Positions 51,522 to 60,841 of a stretch of 64,000 nt of DNA are shown in pieces. Within the stretch, counting starts at the first letter, position 1. Each line of letters begins with the position of its first letter. Source of the DNA: Streptomyces sp. TRM49041 (lineage in GTDB: Bacteria; Actinomycetota; Actinomycetes; Streptomycetales; Streptomycetaceae); assembly GCF_008271805.1 (NCBI RefSeq), contig NZ_VSRY01000065.1, forward strand, positions 60,567 through 124,566, written 5' to 3'. The notes below the pieces were generated by a model that was given only the letters and a program-made list of their open reading frames with translations, was not told the origin of the DNA and ran no database searches. Made by a program: the position numbers and the translations under genes.

Positions 51522-54422
51522 ATGATGACACAGACGGTGGAACAGCGCGGGCGAGACCCTCGCCCGCTCCTCGAAAGGGAATCCGAACTCCTCGCGATCC
51601 AGCGGGCCTTGGAAGCACTGTGCGGCACCACCGGCCGCGGCACGACCGCACGGCGGGGCGGCGTGCTGTCCTTCGCCGGCCCGGCGGGCGTCGGCAAGAC
51701 CACGCTCCTCGGCGAGCTGCGCAGGTCCGCCGCGGCCCGCGGCTGCACGGTGCTGTCCGGCCGCGGCGGCGAGCAGGAGAGGCAGGTGCCCTTCCATGTG
51801 ATGCGGCAGTTGATCCAGCCCGTGTTCGCGGCCATGAGCGAGGAAGAACGCCGCGAGATCCTCGGAAACTGGTACGGCATCGTGGCATCCGCCATCGGCC
51901 TCGCCGCCCCCGACGGCCCCTCCAACCCCGACCCCCAGGGCGTCCGCGACGGCCTGGACTGGGTCATCACCAACCTCTCGGTACGCAGTGGCCCCGTCGT
52001 GATGGTCCTCGACGACGCGCACTGGGCCGACGCCGAGACCCTGGCCTGGCTCACCGCCTTCGCCGCCCGCGCCGAGGAACTCGGCATGCTCATCGTGGTG
52101 GCGTGCCGCCCCGACGAACTGCCGCCCGACGCCGTCGCGTTGCACACCCTGGCCGACCGCCACGGCTCACGGCCGCACGAACTGGCACCGCTCACCGCGG
52201 CCGCCGTGGCGAGCATCGTGCGCGCCGCCCTCGGCGACCAGGCGGACGACATGTTCTGCCGCGAGTGCTGGGCCATCACCGGCGGCAACCCCTTCGAGGT
52301 CGTCGAACTGGCGGAGAAGGGCCGTGACCGTGGCCTCGAGCCGCGGGAGGACGCCATCCCGCAGCTCCGCGACCTCGCCTCCGCGGTCAAGGGCAGCGGA
52401 CTCATAGAACGGCTCGAGCAGCTCGGACCCTCCACCGTCCGGCTCGCCTGGGCCGCCGCGGTGCTGGGCGCCCGGATCCCGACGGGCGTCCTGGGCGGCG
52501 TCTGCGCGCTCGGCGAGGCCCAGGTGGAGGCGGGGATCGAGGAGCTGCGGGGTGCGCGCATCCTGACGGTCCTGACCGACATCAGGCGCGGGCCGGTCGT
52601 GGACTTCTATCACCCGCTCATCGCCACCGCCGTCTACCGTTCCATCCCGCCCGGTGTCCGCGTCGCCATGCACGGCATGGCCGCACGCGCCATCGTGGAC
52701 GAGGGCCTGGGTGCCACCGAAGCCGCACGCCACATGCTGGAGATGCATCCCGAGGGCGACCCCTGGGTCGTCCAGGAGCTCCGCCGGGCCGCCCGCGACA
52801 GCTTCGCCGCCGGCGCGCCCGACGCCGCACGCCGCTATCTCAGCCGGGCCCTGCGCGAACCGCCGGACGTGGAGGACCGCGCGGAAGTCCTCTTCGAACT
52901 CGGCTCGGCGAACCTCCTCCACGACCCGCTCAGCTCGGTCAACCACCTGCGGGCGGCGCTGGAGGAGCCGAAGCTGGAGCAGGGGCTGCGGGAGGCCATC
53001 ACCTACCGGCTCGCCCAGGCCCTCGCCCACACCGGCCGCCTGGAGCAGGCCACCGAGCTCCTCACCGAGGAGGGACGCCGCACCACCAGCTCGCGCACCA
53101 GACTCCGCATGCAGGCGGAGCAGTTCAAGTGGAACGCCGTCCGCGCCAGCGAACAGGACCCGCAGAGTCGCTCCCGGCTGCTGTCCCGGTTCGCCAAGCG
53201 CCTCACCGGCCGCGACCCGGCCGAACGCCACATCCTCGCGCTGCGTGCCTGGGACGCCGTGTTGCACGGCGAACCCGCCCCGCAGGCCCTCCACCACGTC
53301 GAGCAGGCGCTCAGCGGCGGCACGAGCTGGATCGACGAGGACCTGGGCTTCGAGGTGCCGATCGTCGCCGCGCTCACCCTCATGTACTGCGACCAGCCCG
53401 GCCGGGCCGAGGAACTGTTCGACACCGGCGTCTCCGAGTTCGAGGCCAAGGGATGGCGCGGTATCCACCTGTCCTTCGGCTACACCCTGCTCGGCTACAT
53501 CCGCTACCGGCGCGGACGGCTCGCCGAGGCGGAGGACTTCGTCCGTGACGGTCTCCAGGTCGCCGACCGCGTCGGACACGGCGCACCCGCCCAGTGGTAC
53601 GCCGTCGGCACCCTCGTCGAGACCCTCCTCGCCCGCGGTGATATCGCCGCAGCGCAGGAGGTCGCCGACGAGTACCGCCTCGGCCGGGTCCACCCCGAGG
53701 CCGTCGTCTATCCCGACCCCCAGGCCGTGTACGGCAAGCTGCTCCTGGCCCGGGGCCGCGTCGAGGAGGCCGAGCGCCAGCTGGCCGCCGCGGGTCGGCG
53801 CCTCCTCCGGCGCGGCAGCAGCAACCCCGCCTGGTGCCCCTGGCAACTCGACCTCGCCCTCGCCCAGGCGGCTGCCCGCCGCCCCGACGAGGCACGCGCC
53901 ACCGCGGACGAAGCCGTGGCCCGCGCCCGCGCGTTCGGCACGTCCAGCGGCATCGGCCACGCCCTGCGGGTCGCCGCCGCGACCAGCGAGCTGACCCAGG
54001 CGGCCACTCTGCTCGACGAGGCCGTCGCCCACCTCGAACAGTCGCCCGCCGCGTACGAACTGGCCCACGCGCTCGTCGACCACGGCACGGCCCTGCGCGC
54101 CCTCGGCAGCCCCCGCCGCGCGGCACAACAGCTGTACCGCGGCCTGGAGACCGCCGAGGTGTGCGGCGCGCAGGCCCTCGCCGACCGGGCCAGGGACCAG
54201 CTCGTCTCCGCGGGACTGCGCCCTCGCCCCGCCAGGGCGGAGCGGGACACCCTGACGCTGGCCGAGTCCACCGCGGCCCGCCACGCCGCCGACGGGCTCG
54301 ACAACGGACTGATCGCCGCCGAGATGGGCATCCGGGAGCAGCAGGTCTCCGAGCTGCTCTCCGGCGTCTTCACGAAACTCGGCACCGACCGCCTGGGCCT
54401 GCACCGCGCCCTCGGCATCTGA
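51522..54422 (+). CDS. LuxR-family ATP-dependent (LAL) transcriptional regulator
   Basis: A 966-residue STAND-type regulator. The N-terminal NTPase domain has Walker A (FAGPAGVGKTTLL) and Walker B (VVMVLDDAHWAD), with AAA-like GGNPFEVVELAEKG further on. A long TPR-like helical region covers roughly 400-870. The C-terminus carries a LuxR-type HTH (TLAESTAARHAADGLDNGLIAAEMG ... FTKLGTDR), somewhat degenerate. GGAGGG lies five bases before the ATG at 51522; a second ATG follows directly. Such giant regulators often control specialised metabolism, so control of the adjacent terpene genes is plausible. Confidence 0.9.
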   Translation: MMTQTVEQRGRDPRPLLERESELLAIQRALEALCGTTGRGTTARRGGVLSFAGPAGVGKTTLLGELRRSAAARGCTVLSGRGGEQERQVPFHVMRQLIQPVFAAMSEEERREILGNWYGIVASAIGLAAPDGPSNPDPQGVRDGLDWVITNLSVRSGPVVMVLDDAHWADAETLAWLTAFAARAEELGMLIVVACRPDELPPDAVALHTLADRHGSRPHELAPLTAAAVASIVRAALGDQADDMFCRECWAITGGNPFEVVELAEKGRDRGLEPREDAIPQLRDLASAVKGSGLIERLEQLGPSTVRLAWAAAVLGARIPTGVLGGVCALGEAQVEAGIEELRGARILTVLTDIRRGPVVDFYHPLIATAVYRSIPPGVRVAMHGMAARAIVDEGLGATEAARHMLEMHPEGDPWVVQELRRAARDSFAAGAPDAARRYLSRALREPPDVEDRAEVLFELGSANLLHDPLSSVNHLRAALEEPKLEQGLREAITYRLAQALAHTGRLEQATELLTEEGRRTTSSRTRLRMQAEQFKWNAVRASEQDPQSRSRLLSRFAKRLTGRDPAERHILALRAWDAVLHGEPAPQALHHVEQALSGGTSWIDEDLGFEVPIVAALTLMYCDQPGRAEELFDTGVSEFEAKGWRGIHLSFGYTLLGYIRYRRGRLAEAEDFVRDGLQVADRVGHGAPAQWYAVGTLVETLLARGDIAAAQEVADEYRLGRVHPEAVVYPDPQAVYGKLLLARGRVEEAERQLAAAGRRLLRRGSSNPAWCPWQLDLALAQAAARRPDEARATADEAVARARAFGTSSGIGHALRVAAATSELTQAATLLDEAVAHLEQSPAAYELAHALVDHGTALRALGSPRRAAQQLYRGLETAEVCGAQALADRARDQLVSAGLRPRPARAERDTLTLAESTAARHAADGLDNGLIAAEMGIREQQVSELLSGVFTKLGTDRLGLHRALGI

Positions 54423-54453
54423 CGTCCGTGCGGGTCGCGGACGGACCGGTGAG

Positions 54454-54502
54454 CCGGCGCCCCGTCACTCCCTATCGGGGTCACTCCCTATCGGGGCGCC
54501 GG
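54454..54502. terminator. Hairpin with tandem 16-bp repeat as its loop
   Basis: The 11-bp perfect arms CCGGCGCCCCG and CGGGGCGCCGG flank two exact copies of GTCACTCCCTATCGGG (54464-54479 and 54480-54495). It lies between the convergent LAL regulator and methyltransferase genes. Confidence 0.65.
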
Positions 54503-54507
54503 GCCGT

Positions 54508-55314
54508 TCAGCGGGCCGGTTCAGGAGCCGCGTGCGTGACCCGCAGCTTCGACTGCCCGTGCGGCAGCCGCTCCCAGTCGTCCATGAACCGCGCCTCCAG
54601 GCCGTGCTTCCGCGCCAGCCCGACCAGCGTCTCGGTCCGGTAGTAGAAGTCCTCCCGCAGCACCTGATGCTCCGCCCCCTCCGTACGGTCGAAGGTGAAG
54701 TCGAAGAACCCGCCGGGCGCCAGCACCCGCCCCACATGCGCCAGACACTCGTCGATCACGTCCAGTGGCGAGTGCGAGAACACGCTGTGGGCGTGCACCA
54801 CCGTGAACCACCCGTCCGGCAGGAAGTCCAGCCTCAGGTCGTCCACCGGCGTCAGATACGGCACCTTCTTCTGCAGCCCGTAGCGGACCAGCGTCCTCTT
54901 GGCCTCCACCAGGATGTCCGGCGAGATGTCGATCCCGTAGTAGTGCCCCGGCTCCAGATGCTCGATGAACCGCCAGCCCGCCCTCAGGTTTCCGCACCCG
55001 ATCTCCAGCATCCGGTCCTGCGGACGCAGCCCGTGCTCGACCAGATAGTCGAACTGCATCCGGCCGATCGCCAGCCACCGCTCACGCGAGGGCGCACCGC
55101 CCACGGCCGCCTCCGGGCTCCGCGCCGTGTCGCTCGCCATCACCGCCCTGTAGTACGCCACATGGCTGCCCCGGCTCCGCACCCGCAGCCATAGATCGCG
55201 CCCCGCACGCCGTACGTACGGCACCACCCGCCCCGGGTGCCGCAGCGCGTAGCGCACCTTGTACGCCGGTTTCGACCGGTCCGTCCACAACCGCGAGAAG
55301 GAACTCTGCGGCAT
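54508..55314 (-). CDS. SAM-dependent class I methyltransferase
   Basis: A 268-residue protein. SAM-binding motif I is MLEIGCGNLRAG (near 108), an acidic motif is YGIDISPDIL, and post-motif LRLDFLPDGWFTVVHAHSVFSHSP and VLAPGGFFDFTF follow. The basic N-terminus (YALRHPGRVVPYVRRAGRDLWLR) suits membrane or nucleic-acid contact. GGGAGGG lies five bases before the ATG at 55314. Acceptor unknown; it could act on a glycolipid, lipid or polyketide. Confidence 0.85.
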   Translation of the reverse strand: MPQSSFSRLWTDRSKPAYKVRYALRHPGRVVPYVRRAGRDLWLRVRSRGSHVAYYRAVMASDTARSPEAAVGGAPSRERWLAIGRMQFDYLVEHGLRPQDRMLEIGCGNLRAGWRFIEHLEPGHYYGIDISPDILVEAKRTLVRYGLQKKVPYLTPVDDLRLDFLPDGWFTVVHAHSVFSHSPLDVIDECLAHVGRVLAPGGFFDFTFDRTEGAEHQVLREDFYYRTETLVGLARKHGLEARFMDDWERLPHGQSKLRVTHAAPEPAR

Positions 55315-55483
55315 GACGCCCTCCCTGATGTGTCCCATGGGTCCGGTCCCACCGTGCACCGCACGGCCGCCACGGCACCGGGGGCACCACCGGACAGGGG
55401 GCGACGGCACCCGCACGGGGGGTCGTCCGTACTCCTTCCGTGGCGGACCGACATGCCGGGCACGACGCGTCCCGCACTTCCCG

Positions 55484-56362
55484 CTAAGCCGACCAGTGGC
55501 CCGGCCGCCGGAGCGTCGCCGGGATCCTGGTGGCGGCGTCGCCCCGGGCGGCGTTCAGCTGGGCCTGAGTCAGGAACAGCGCGCCCGTCAGGTCCGCGCC
55601 GCGCAGGTTCGCGTCCCGCAGGTCCGCGCCGATCAGATCCGCGTCCCGCAGGTCGGCGCCCGACAGGTCGGCGGCGATCAGGCAGGCGCCGCGCAGGCTC
55701 GCGCCGCGCAGTTTCGCACCGCGCAGCCGGGCGCCCATCAGGTCGGCACCGCGGTGGTCCTTGCGGCGACCCGGTACGGCTGCCGCACGGGCCAGCTCGC
55801 CGGCCCGCAGCAGCAGGACGTTGACCTCCGCGCGCACCCCCGCCACGTCCAGCTCCAACAGCGAATCGGCGTCGCCCCGGCTCAGCGCGTCGACGTCGTC
55901 GTGAGCGCGGCGCAGCTCCGCGTGGACGGGCCGGGCCGCCGCGAGGTCCAGCGCCTCGGCCACGTACCGCAGCAGTTCGTGCAGTTGCCGTACCACGGGG
56001 AAGACCGCGAACATCGTTCGCGCAGAGTCCGGTTCAGCATGCCAGCTTCGGCCTTCGAAGGTGACCTGGGAGACCTTCTGGCCGGCCCCGAAGCAGTCGA
56101 AGACCGTGCAGCCGGTGTACCCGCTGTCGCGCAGCCGCTCGTGGATGCCGCAGCGGAAGTCGTCCCGCAGGTTCCCGCACGGCGTGCCGGCCGGCTTGTC
56201 GGCGGCGAAGTCCGCGGACCGTGCGAAGGGCAGCGCCACACAGCACAGTCCGAAGCAGTTCGCGCAGTCGGCCTGCAGATCGGGACGGGCGGTGTGCGGG
56301 GTGCGCGGGGACACGGCGGCTGTTCTCCTGCAGGGGCGGTCGGGACATACGTACGTGCCCAT
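55484..56362 (-). CDS. Cys-rich pentapeptide-repeat protein
   Basis: A 292-residue protein. The N-terminal half carries about ten Cys, including CANCFGLCC and separate Cys at CG, RCG, GCT and DCF, as in Fe-S or Zn binding domains. The C-terminal ~90 residues are pentapeptide repeats of A(D/N)LxG type (LIAADLSGADLRDADLIGADLRDANLRG), which form a right-handed beta helix. AGGAGGG is just before the ATG at 56362. Pentapeptide proteins sometimes mimic DNA and inhibit gyrase, but no such claim is made here. Function unknown. Confidence 0.82.
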   Translation of the reverse strand: MGTYVCPDRPCRRTAAVSPRTPHTARPDLQADCANCFGLCCVALPFARSADFAADKPAGTPCGNLRDDFRCGIHERLRDSGYTGCTVFDCFGAGQKVSQVTFEGRSWHAEPDSARTMFAVFPVVRQLHELLRYVAEALDLAAARPVHAELRRAHDDVDALSRGDADSLLELDVAGVRAEVNVLLLRAGELARAAAVPGRRKDHRGADLMGARLRGAKLRGASLRGACLIAADLSGADLRDADLIGADLRDANLRGADLTGALFLTQAQLNAARGDAATRIPATLRRPGHWSA

Positions 56363-56727
56363 TGTCCCTCCTGAGACCACGGGGGCGTTCGCTGACGCAG
56401 AGACATGGGCCGGTTGCGCCGGGTGGTGAAATGGGCGGGCCGGCCGGTGAGGATCGCCACCCCGGGACGCTGCCCGTGCGGCACATGGGCGCCGGGGACC
56501 ACGCGTTCCCCTGCTCGGCGCGGCCCCGCCGCTTTCCCGGCTGCGGGACGCCCCCGGGCCGCTGGTCGCACGGCTCGTGCACTGGCCGGGGACTCCGGCC
56601 GGCCCGTCTGATCGCGGACCGTCTGACCGTCGCACCGGGGCACGCCGACGGAAGCACCGTGACCTTCGCGATGCGGCTGGACCCGCGACCGTACGGGCCG
56701 CCCGCGGGACATCGGCCCGACGGCGCG

Positions 56728-57324
56728 TCAGGAAAGGGCGGTGGTGCGGACCTTGGCGATCACCCTGTCCAGGAGGGACAGCAGCACCTCGCGGACCTCG
56801 CCGCGTTGCCGCGCATCGAGCATCAGCACCGGTGTCTCCGGGTCGCTCAGCCGCAGCGCGGTCCTGATCTCGTCGGCGGTGTAGGCCTGCTCACCGTGGA
56901 AGCAGTTCGCGCCGACCACGAAAGGCAGGCCCCGGCTCTCGAAGAAGTCCACAGCCGGGAAGCTGCGGTCCAGCCGCCGTGTGTCCACCAGCACGATCGC
57001 GCCGAGCGCCCCGTCCAGCAGGTCGTCCCACATGAACCAGAAGCGCTCCTGGCCCGGGGTGCCGAACAGGTAGAGGACGACGCCCGCGTCGCCGAGCGTG
57101 ATCCGGCCGAAGTCCATCGCCACGGTGGTCGCCGTCTTGGCCTCGATGCCTTCGAGGTCGTCGACGCCCACACCGGCGGAGGTCAGCCGCTCCTCCGTGC
57201 GCAGCGGCTCGATCTCCGAGACCGTCTCGACCAGCGTCGTCTTGCCGACCCCGAAACCCCCGGCGACGAGGATCTTGACGGGGGCCGGCTCCTGGAGAGC
57301 GGGAGCGGTGTCATATCCGGGCAA
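56728..57324 (-). CDS. cvnD: Conservon GTPase (CvnD)
   Basis: A 198-residue Ras-like GTPase of actinobacterial conservons. The P-loop is AGGFGVGKTTL, with the family G-domain features LFGTPGQERFWFMWDDLL and the VLVDTRRLD switch region. The start is TTG at 57324 (AGGGA six bases upstream), overlapping the end of cvnC by 14 bases. It is the last gene of the set and probably associates with CvnA-CvnC at the membrane, as in S. coelicolor. Confidence 0.92.
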   Translation of the reverse strand: MPGYDTAPALQEPAPVKILVAGGFGVGKTTLVETVSEIEPLRTEERLTSAGVGVDDLEGIEAKTATTVAMDFGRITLGDAGVVLYLFGTPGQERFWFMWDDLLDGALGAIVLVDTRRLDRSFPAVDFFESRGLPFVVGANCFHGEQAYTADEIRTALRLSDPETPVLMLDARQRGEVREVLLSLLDRVIAKVRTTALS

Positions 57325-57679
57325 GGTTGTCCCTGATTCTCATGAGCAGGTGGACGTTGGTGGTCTCGGCCCCTTCGAGCGGCGGCCGGTGACGGACGAG
57401 CCCGCGGTCCGCGAGCTCCCCGAGCAGGAGCGTCATCGGCGTCAGCCGCATCCCCATCCGCGCCGCGATCTCGGCGACCGCCCGGCCGTTCGGCGCCGGG
57501 CACAGGGCGAGGACGGTCTGCCACTCGGTGGGCAGCCCGTGGGCGTCGTCGTCACCGCGGACCGCCGCCGTGATGGTCGTGTCCATCGTGAGGACGGTCT
57601 GCGGCCCGGCCGTACGGCCGTCGGTGAGGGCGTACAGCCGCGGCCGGCGGCGGCCCGCGCGCTGCGGCTCGTCGGCCAT
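57311..57679 (-). CDS. cvnC: Conservon DUF742 protein (CvnC)
   Basis: A 122-residue DUF742 protein; the usual block LYALTDGRT ... IAARMGMRLTPMTLLLGEL is visible. The ATG at 57679 overlaps the TAA of cvnB (TAATG). It is thought to act with CvnA, B and D in a heterotrimeric-G-protein-like complex. Confidence 0.92.
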   Translation of the reverse strand: MADEPQRAGRRRPRLYALTDGRTAGPQTVLTMDTTITAAVRGDDDAHGLPTEWQTVLALCPAPNGRAVAEIAARMGMRLTPMTLLLGELADRGLVRHRPPLEGAETTNVHLLMRIRDNLARI

Positions 57680-58092
57680 TACGAGGCGGTCGACGGCGAG
57701 GGCGCCTGGGCGCGTTCGGGTGTACCCAGCCACTCACCGAGGGCCTGGGCGGTCCGTACGGCCTCGCCGCCGAGCTCGCCGAGACGCGCCTTGCGGGACG
57801 TCACGACGATGAGTGTGCTGCCCTCGCCGCACCCAACGATGCAGAGATACCGGTCGTCCATCTCGACCAGCTGCCGGATCACCCGGCCGCCGTCGACCTC
57901 GCGGGATATCGCCTTCATCGTGGCGGCGATGCCCGAGGACGCCGCGGCGATTCGCTCCGCCTGCGGGCGGTCCAGCAGGTAGGCGCTGAGCATGATGCCG
58001 TCGTTGGACAGCAGCACCGCCCCCTGGATACCGGCGATCCTGCTGAGGTTGTTGTCCAGGACGCTGTAGATCATGTCGTTCGTCGTTGTCAT
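57679..58092 (-). CDS. cvnB: Conservon roadblock/LC7 protein (CvnB)
   Basis: A 137-residue roadblock/LC7-fold protein (VLLSNDGIMLSAYLL ... RVIRQLVEMDDRYLCIVGCG). The ATG at 58092 overlaps the cvnA TGA (ATGA). Related to MglB-type GTPase regulators. Confidence 0.92.
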   Translation of the reverse strand: MTTTNDMIYSVLDNNLSRIAGIQGAVLLSNDGIMLSAYLLDRPQAERIAAASSGIAATMKAISREVDGGRVIRQLVEMDDRYLCIVGCGEGSTLIVVTSRKARLGELGGEAVRTAQALGEWLGTPERAQAPSPSTAS

Positions 58093-60563
58093 GGCTGATC
58101 CTGTCGGAGCTCTTCTTCCACTTTCCGGGTCCCGTCCTCGTATTCGGCCCACGCGTCGGCGACCTCTTCGGGGCTCGCCTCGTCACGGACCGTACCGCCG
58201 GAGGAGTCGGCGTCCTGGGCGGCCGTGCCGCCGCCGGCCGGGCGTGCGGTACGCAGTTGCTCGGCCATGTGCGTCTGCGGGACGCGCTCCGGCAGGGCCG
58301 GACGGGCGTCGCCGCCCCGCGCCACCGGCCGCGCGGCGCCCGCACCGGCCTGCGCGCGGTCCGGTGCCCGCTCGTGCGTGGGGCGGACCGGCAGCCCGCT
58401 GCCCACGTGCAGCACCAGCTCCGGCTTGCCCCCGTCGGCGCCGCGCGGCCCGGAAGCCGCGTCCGTCGGCGGGGGCGCGGCCGGTACGGGCACCACGGGC
58501 AGGGGCGACACGGGAGCGGGTGCCGCGGGAGCGGGTGTCGTGGGCGCGGGCACCACGGGCGATACGGGCTGCGCCGGTATGTGCGAGCGGGCCGCCGTCC
58601 TGCGTACCTCCTCCCGCTCGGTCGGCACGAGCAGCCGCTCCGGGATGATCACCACGGCGGACGTGCCGCCGTACACCGACCGGCGCAGCGTCACGGTCGC
58701 GTCCAGCTGGTCGGCGAGGTGCCCGACCACGAAGAGGCCCAGCCGGTGCGCGTTCTCGGCGAGCACCGCGTACGGCGGGGCGGAGTGCAGGCGCGCGTTC
58801 ATCTCCGCGTACCGTTCGGCACTCACCCGCGGGCCGCGGTCCTCGACCTCCACCGACAGTCCGTCGGCGACCAGCTCGGCCCGGACGATCACCCGCGACC
58901 GCGGCGGCGAGAACCGGGTCGCGTTGTCGAGGAGTTCGGCCAGCAGATGGCTGATCTGGCTGATCACCCGCGCATCGACGCTGATCTCGTCCAGCGCCTG
59001 ACGGTCGATCCGGCGGAAGTCCTCCACCTCGGCCGCCGCCTCGCGCAGCAGGTCGGCGACGCGCATGGGGTCGGTGTGCGGGTCGGGGATCTCACCGCCG
59101 GCCAGGATGAGCAGGTTCTCGATCTGGCGGCGCATGCCGACCGTGAGCTGGTCGGCACGCATCAGCTGGGCCAGCAGGGCCTCGTCGCTGCCGAAGCTGT
59201 CCTGGAGCTCCTCCGTCAGCGTCAGCTGACGGCTGACCAGGTTGCCGGTCCGCGAGGCGATGCCCGTGGCGAAGCTGCCGAAGCCGTGCCGTTCCGCCGC
59301 GAGCTGCCGGTGCCCGTCCACGGACACGGCGACGACCCGGGCGAACGCGTCACTGATCCGCCCGACCTCGTCCCGATCGCCGCGCACCGACGGCAGGGCG
59401 TCGTCGTCGACCGGCCTGCCCTGCTGCAGCCGTGCCACGACGTCCGGCAGAGTCTGCTCGGCGACCGTCACGGTACGGTCGTGCAGCACGCGCAGCCTGC
59501 GCAGCACCGAGCGCGTGGTGGCCGTGACGACGACCACGACGATCAGCAGTGCCCCGCCGCTGACGGAGATCAGCCAGGTGACCTCCGTCTCCAGCGCGGC
59601 CGCCTTCGCGTCGGCGTGTGCCAGCAGGCCACGCGTCCGGGCGGCGTTCAGCGCCTCCACCTCCGCCGCCCACGTGGCGTGGGCGGCCGGCCAGCCGGCC
59701 GCCTCGCGGGGGAGCCGCACACCGAACGCGATGTCCTTGTGGTCGGACATGATGTGGTTCTCGATACGGTTCTTGGCCTGCCACGCCTGCGACCCGACGA
59801 GCGCCGAGTACCGGTCGCTGTCCTCGGGCGGCAGGTACGGCACGATCCACCGGTCGTACAGATACCGGTGCGCGCCGACCGCGTTGACGAGGTCCGCGAA
59901 CCGTGTGGTGGTCAGTTCCCGGGACGGTCCGGCCAGCGCGAGGACCGTGTCCTCCCGGGCCAGCATCTCGGACGCCGAGAACATGGTGACGACGACCTGG
60001 CTCTCCTGGGCGAGCTCGCCGTCATCGGTGTGGCTGAACGCGTCCTGGTAGAAGCGGATCGTCTGGCTGATCACGCCGCTGTAGAAGGCGACCGTGCTGT
60101 CGGGGCTGCCGACGCGCGAGTCCGCGCGATCCCGGTGGGTGGTGAGCTCGTCGAGGCCCTCCAGCACCTCCCGCACTCGCCGGTCCGCCTCCTCGGAACC
60201 CGCCCCGGACTCGCCCGCGGCTCGCCGGAACTCCGCGGCCGCCCGGTCGGTGGCCGCGCGCCGGGTGCGTACCGCCTCGGCGGACGCGGACGGGCCGGCC
60301 CACAGCGCGGCGGTGGCCGTGCGCTCCGCCTGCAGCGCGGTCATCAGCTCGTACAGCGGGAGCCCGATCCGTTCACCGGCCGCCACATCGGACCGCAGAT
60401 GCGCCGACTGCTCCAGCAAGCGGTCCGCGGTCACGACGACTTGGGTGGCCATCGCGGCGGTCGGTACGACGGCGAGCAGGACGAGCAGCGTTCGCAGGCG
60501 CACGGAGCGCCGTCGACGACGGGTCGACGGGCCTCGCGTGCCTTCGGGTTCCATGGGAGACAT
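58089..60563 (-). CDS. cvnA: Conservon sensor histidine kinase (CvnA)
   Basis: An 824-residue membrane sensor. TM1 (TLLVLLAVVPTAAMATQVVV) precedes an extracytoplasmic nitrate/nitrite-sensor-like helical domain (about 60-285), TM2 (SGGALLIVVVVVTATTR) and a HAMP region. The HATPase N box is LAELLDNATRFSPP and the G box is DRGPRVS. A long Pro/Ala-rich tail contains a charged end. The ATG at 60563 is chosen because GAGGG lies just upstream and no site precedes the Met at 60629. It is the first gene of cvnABCD. The phospho-acceptor His is not obvious, as is common in CvnA. Confidence 0.9.
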   Translation of the reverse strand: MSPMEPEGTRGPSTRRRRRSVRLRTLLVLLAVVPTAAMATQVVVTADRLLEQSAHLRSDVAAGERIGLPLYELMTALQAERTATAALWAGPSASAEAVRTRRAATDRAAAEFRRAAGESGAGSEEADRRVREVLEGLDELTTHRDRADSRVGSPDSTVAFYSGVISQTIRFYQDAFSHTDDGELAQESQVVVTMFSASEMLAREDTVLALAGPSRELTTTRFADLVNAVGAHRYLYDRWIVPYLPPEDSDRYSALVGSQAWQAKNRIENHIMSDHKDIAFGVRLPREAAGWPAAHATWAAEVEALNAARTRGLLAHADAKAAALETEVTWLISVSGGALLIVVVVVTATTRSVLRRLRVLHDRTVTVAEQTLPDVVARLQQGRPVDDDALPSVRGDRDEVGRISDAFARVVAVSVDGHRQLAAERHGFGSFATGIASRTGNLVSRQLTLTEELQDSFGSDEALLAQLMRADQLTVGMRRQIENLLILAGGEIPDPHTDPMRVADLLREAAAEVEDFRRIDRQALDEISVDARVISQISHLLAELLDNATRFSPPRSRVIVRAELVADGLSVEVEDRGPRVSAERYAEMNARLHSAPPYAVLAENAHRLGLFVVGHLADQLDATVTLRRSVYGGTSAVVIIPERLLVPTEREEVRRTAARSHIPAQPVSPVVPAPTTPAPAAPAPVSPLPVVPVPAAPPPTDAASGPRGADGGKPELVLHVGSGLPVRPTHERAPDRAQAGAGAARPVARGGDARPALPERVPQTHMAEQLRTARPAGGGTAAQDADSSGGTVRDEASPEEVADAWAEYEDGTRKVEEELRQDQP

Positions 60564-60841
60564 CGGCCCTCGGGAGCGGAAGCGGGGACAGTCCGGCGTC
60601 GGGCCCGGCGCAGCCCTGGGGAAGGGCATGGGGGACGGCCGGTCCGGCTCCGGTGATGCGTGTGGTGCGTGGAGGTGCCGATCATAACCAGCCAGACCGT
60701 GTTCGGGTCAGGTTGTCCCGATGATCGGAACGTGGTATTCCGAGTGCGGTCCGTGTCCGCCCCGTTGCCGACAAGAGGCTGTTTCGAGGCCCAATCGGTA
60801 CGTACGGCCGATCCGTGCTCCGACGACCGGGCCCCGACGGG

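Noticed and set aside
58086..60656. Plus-strand 856-codon frame across cvnA
   Set aside because: Antisense of a clear conservon kinase.
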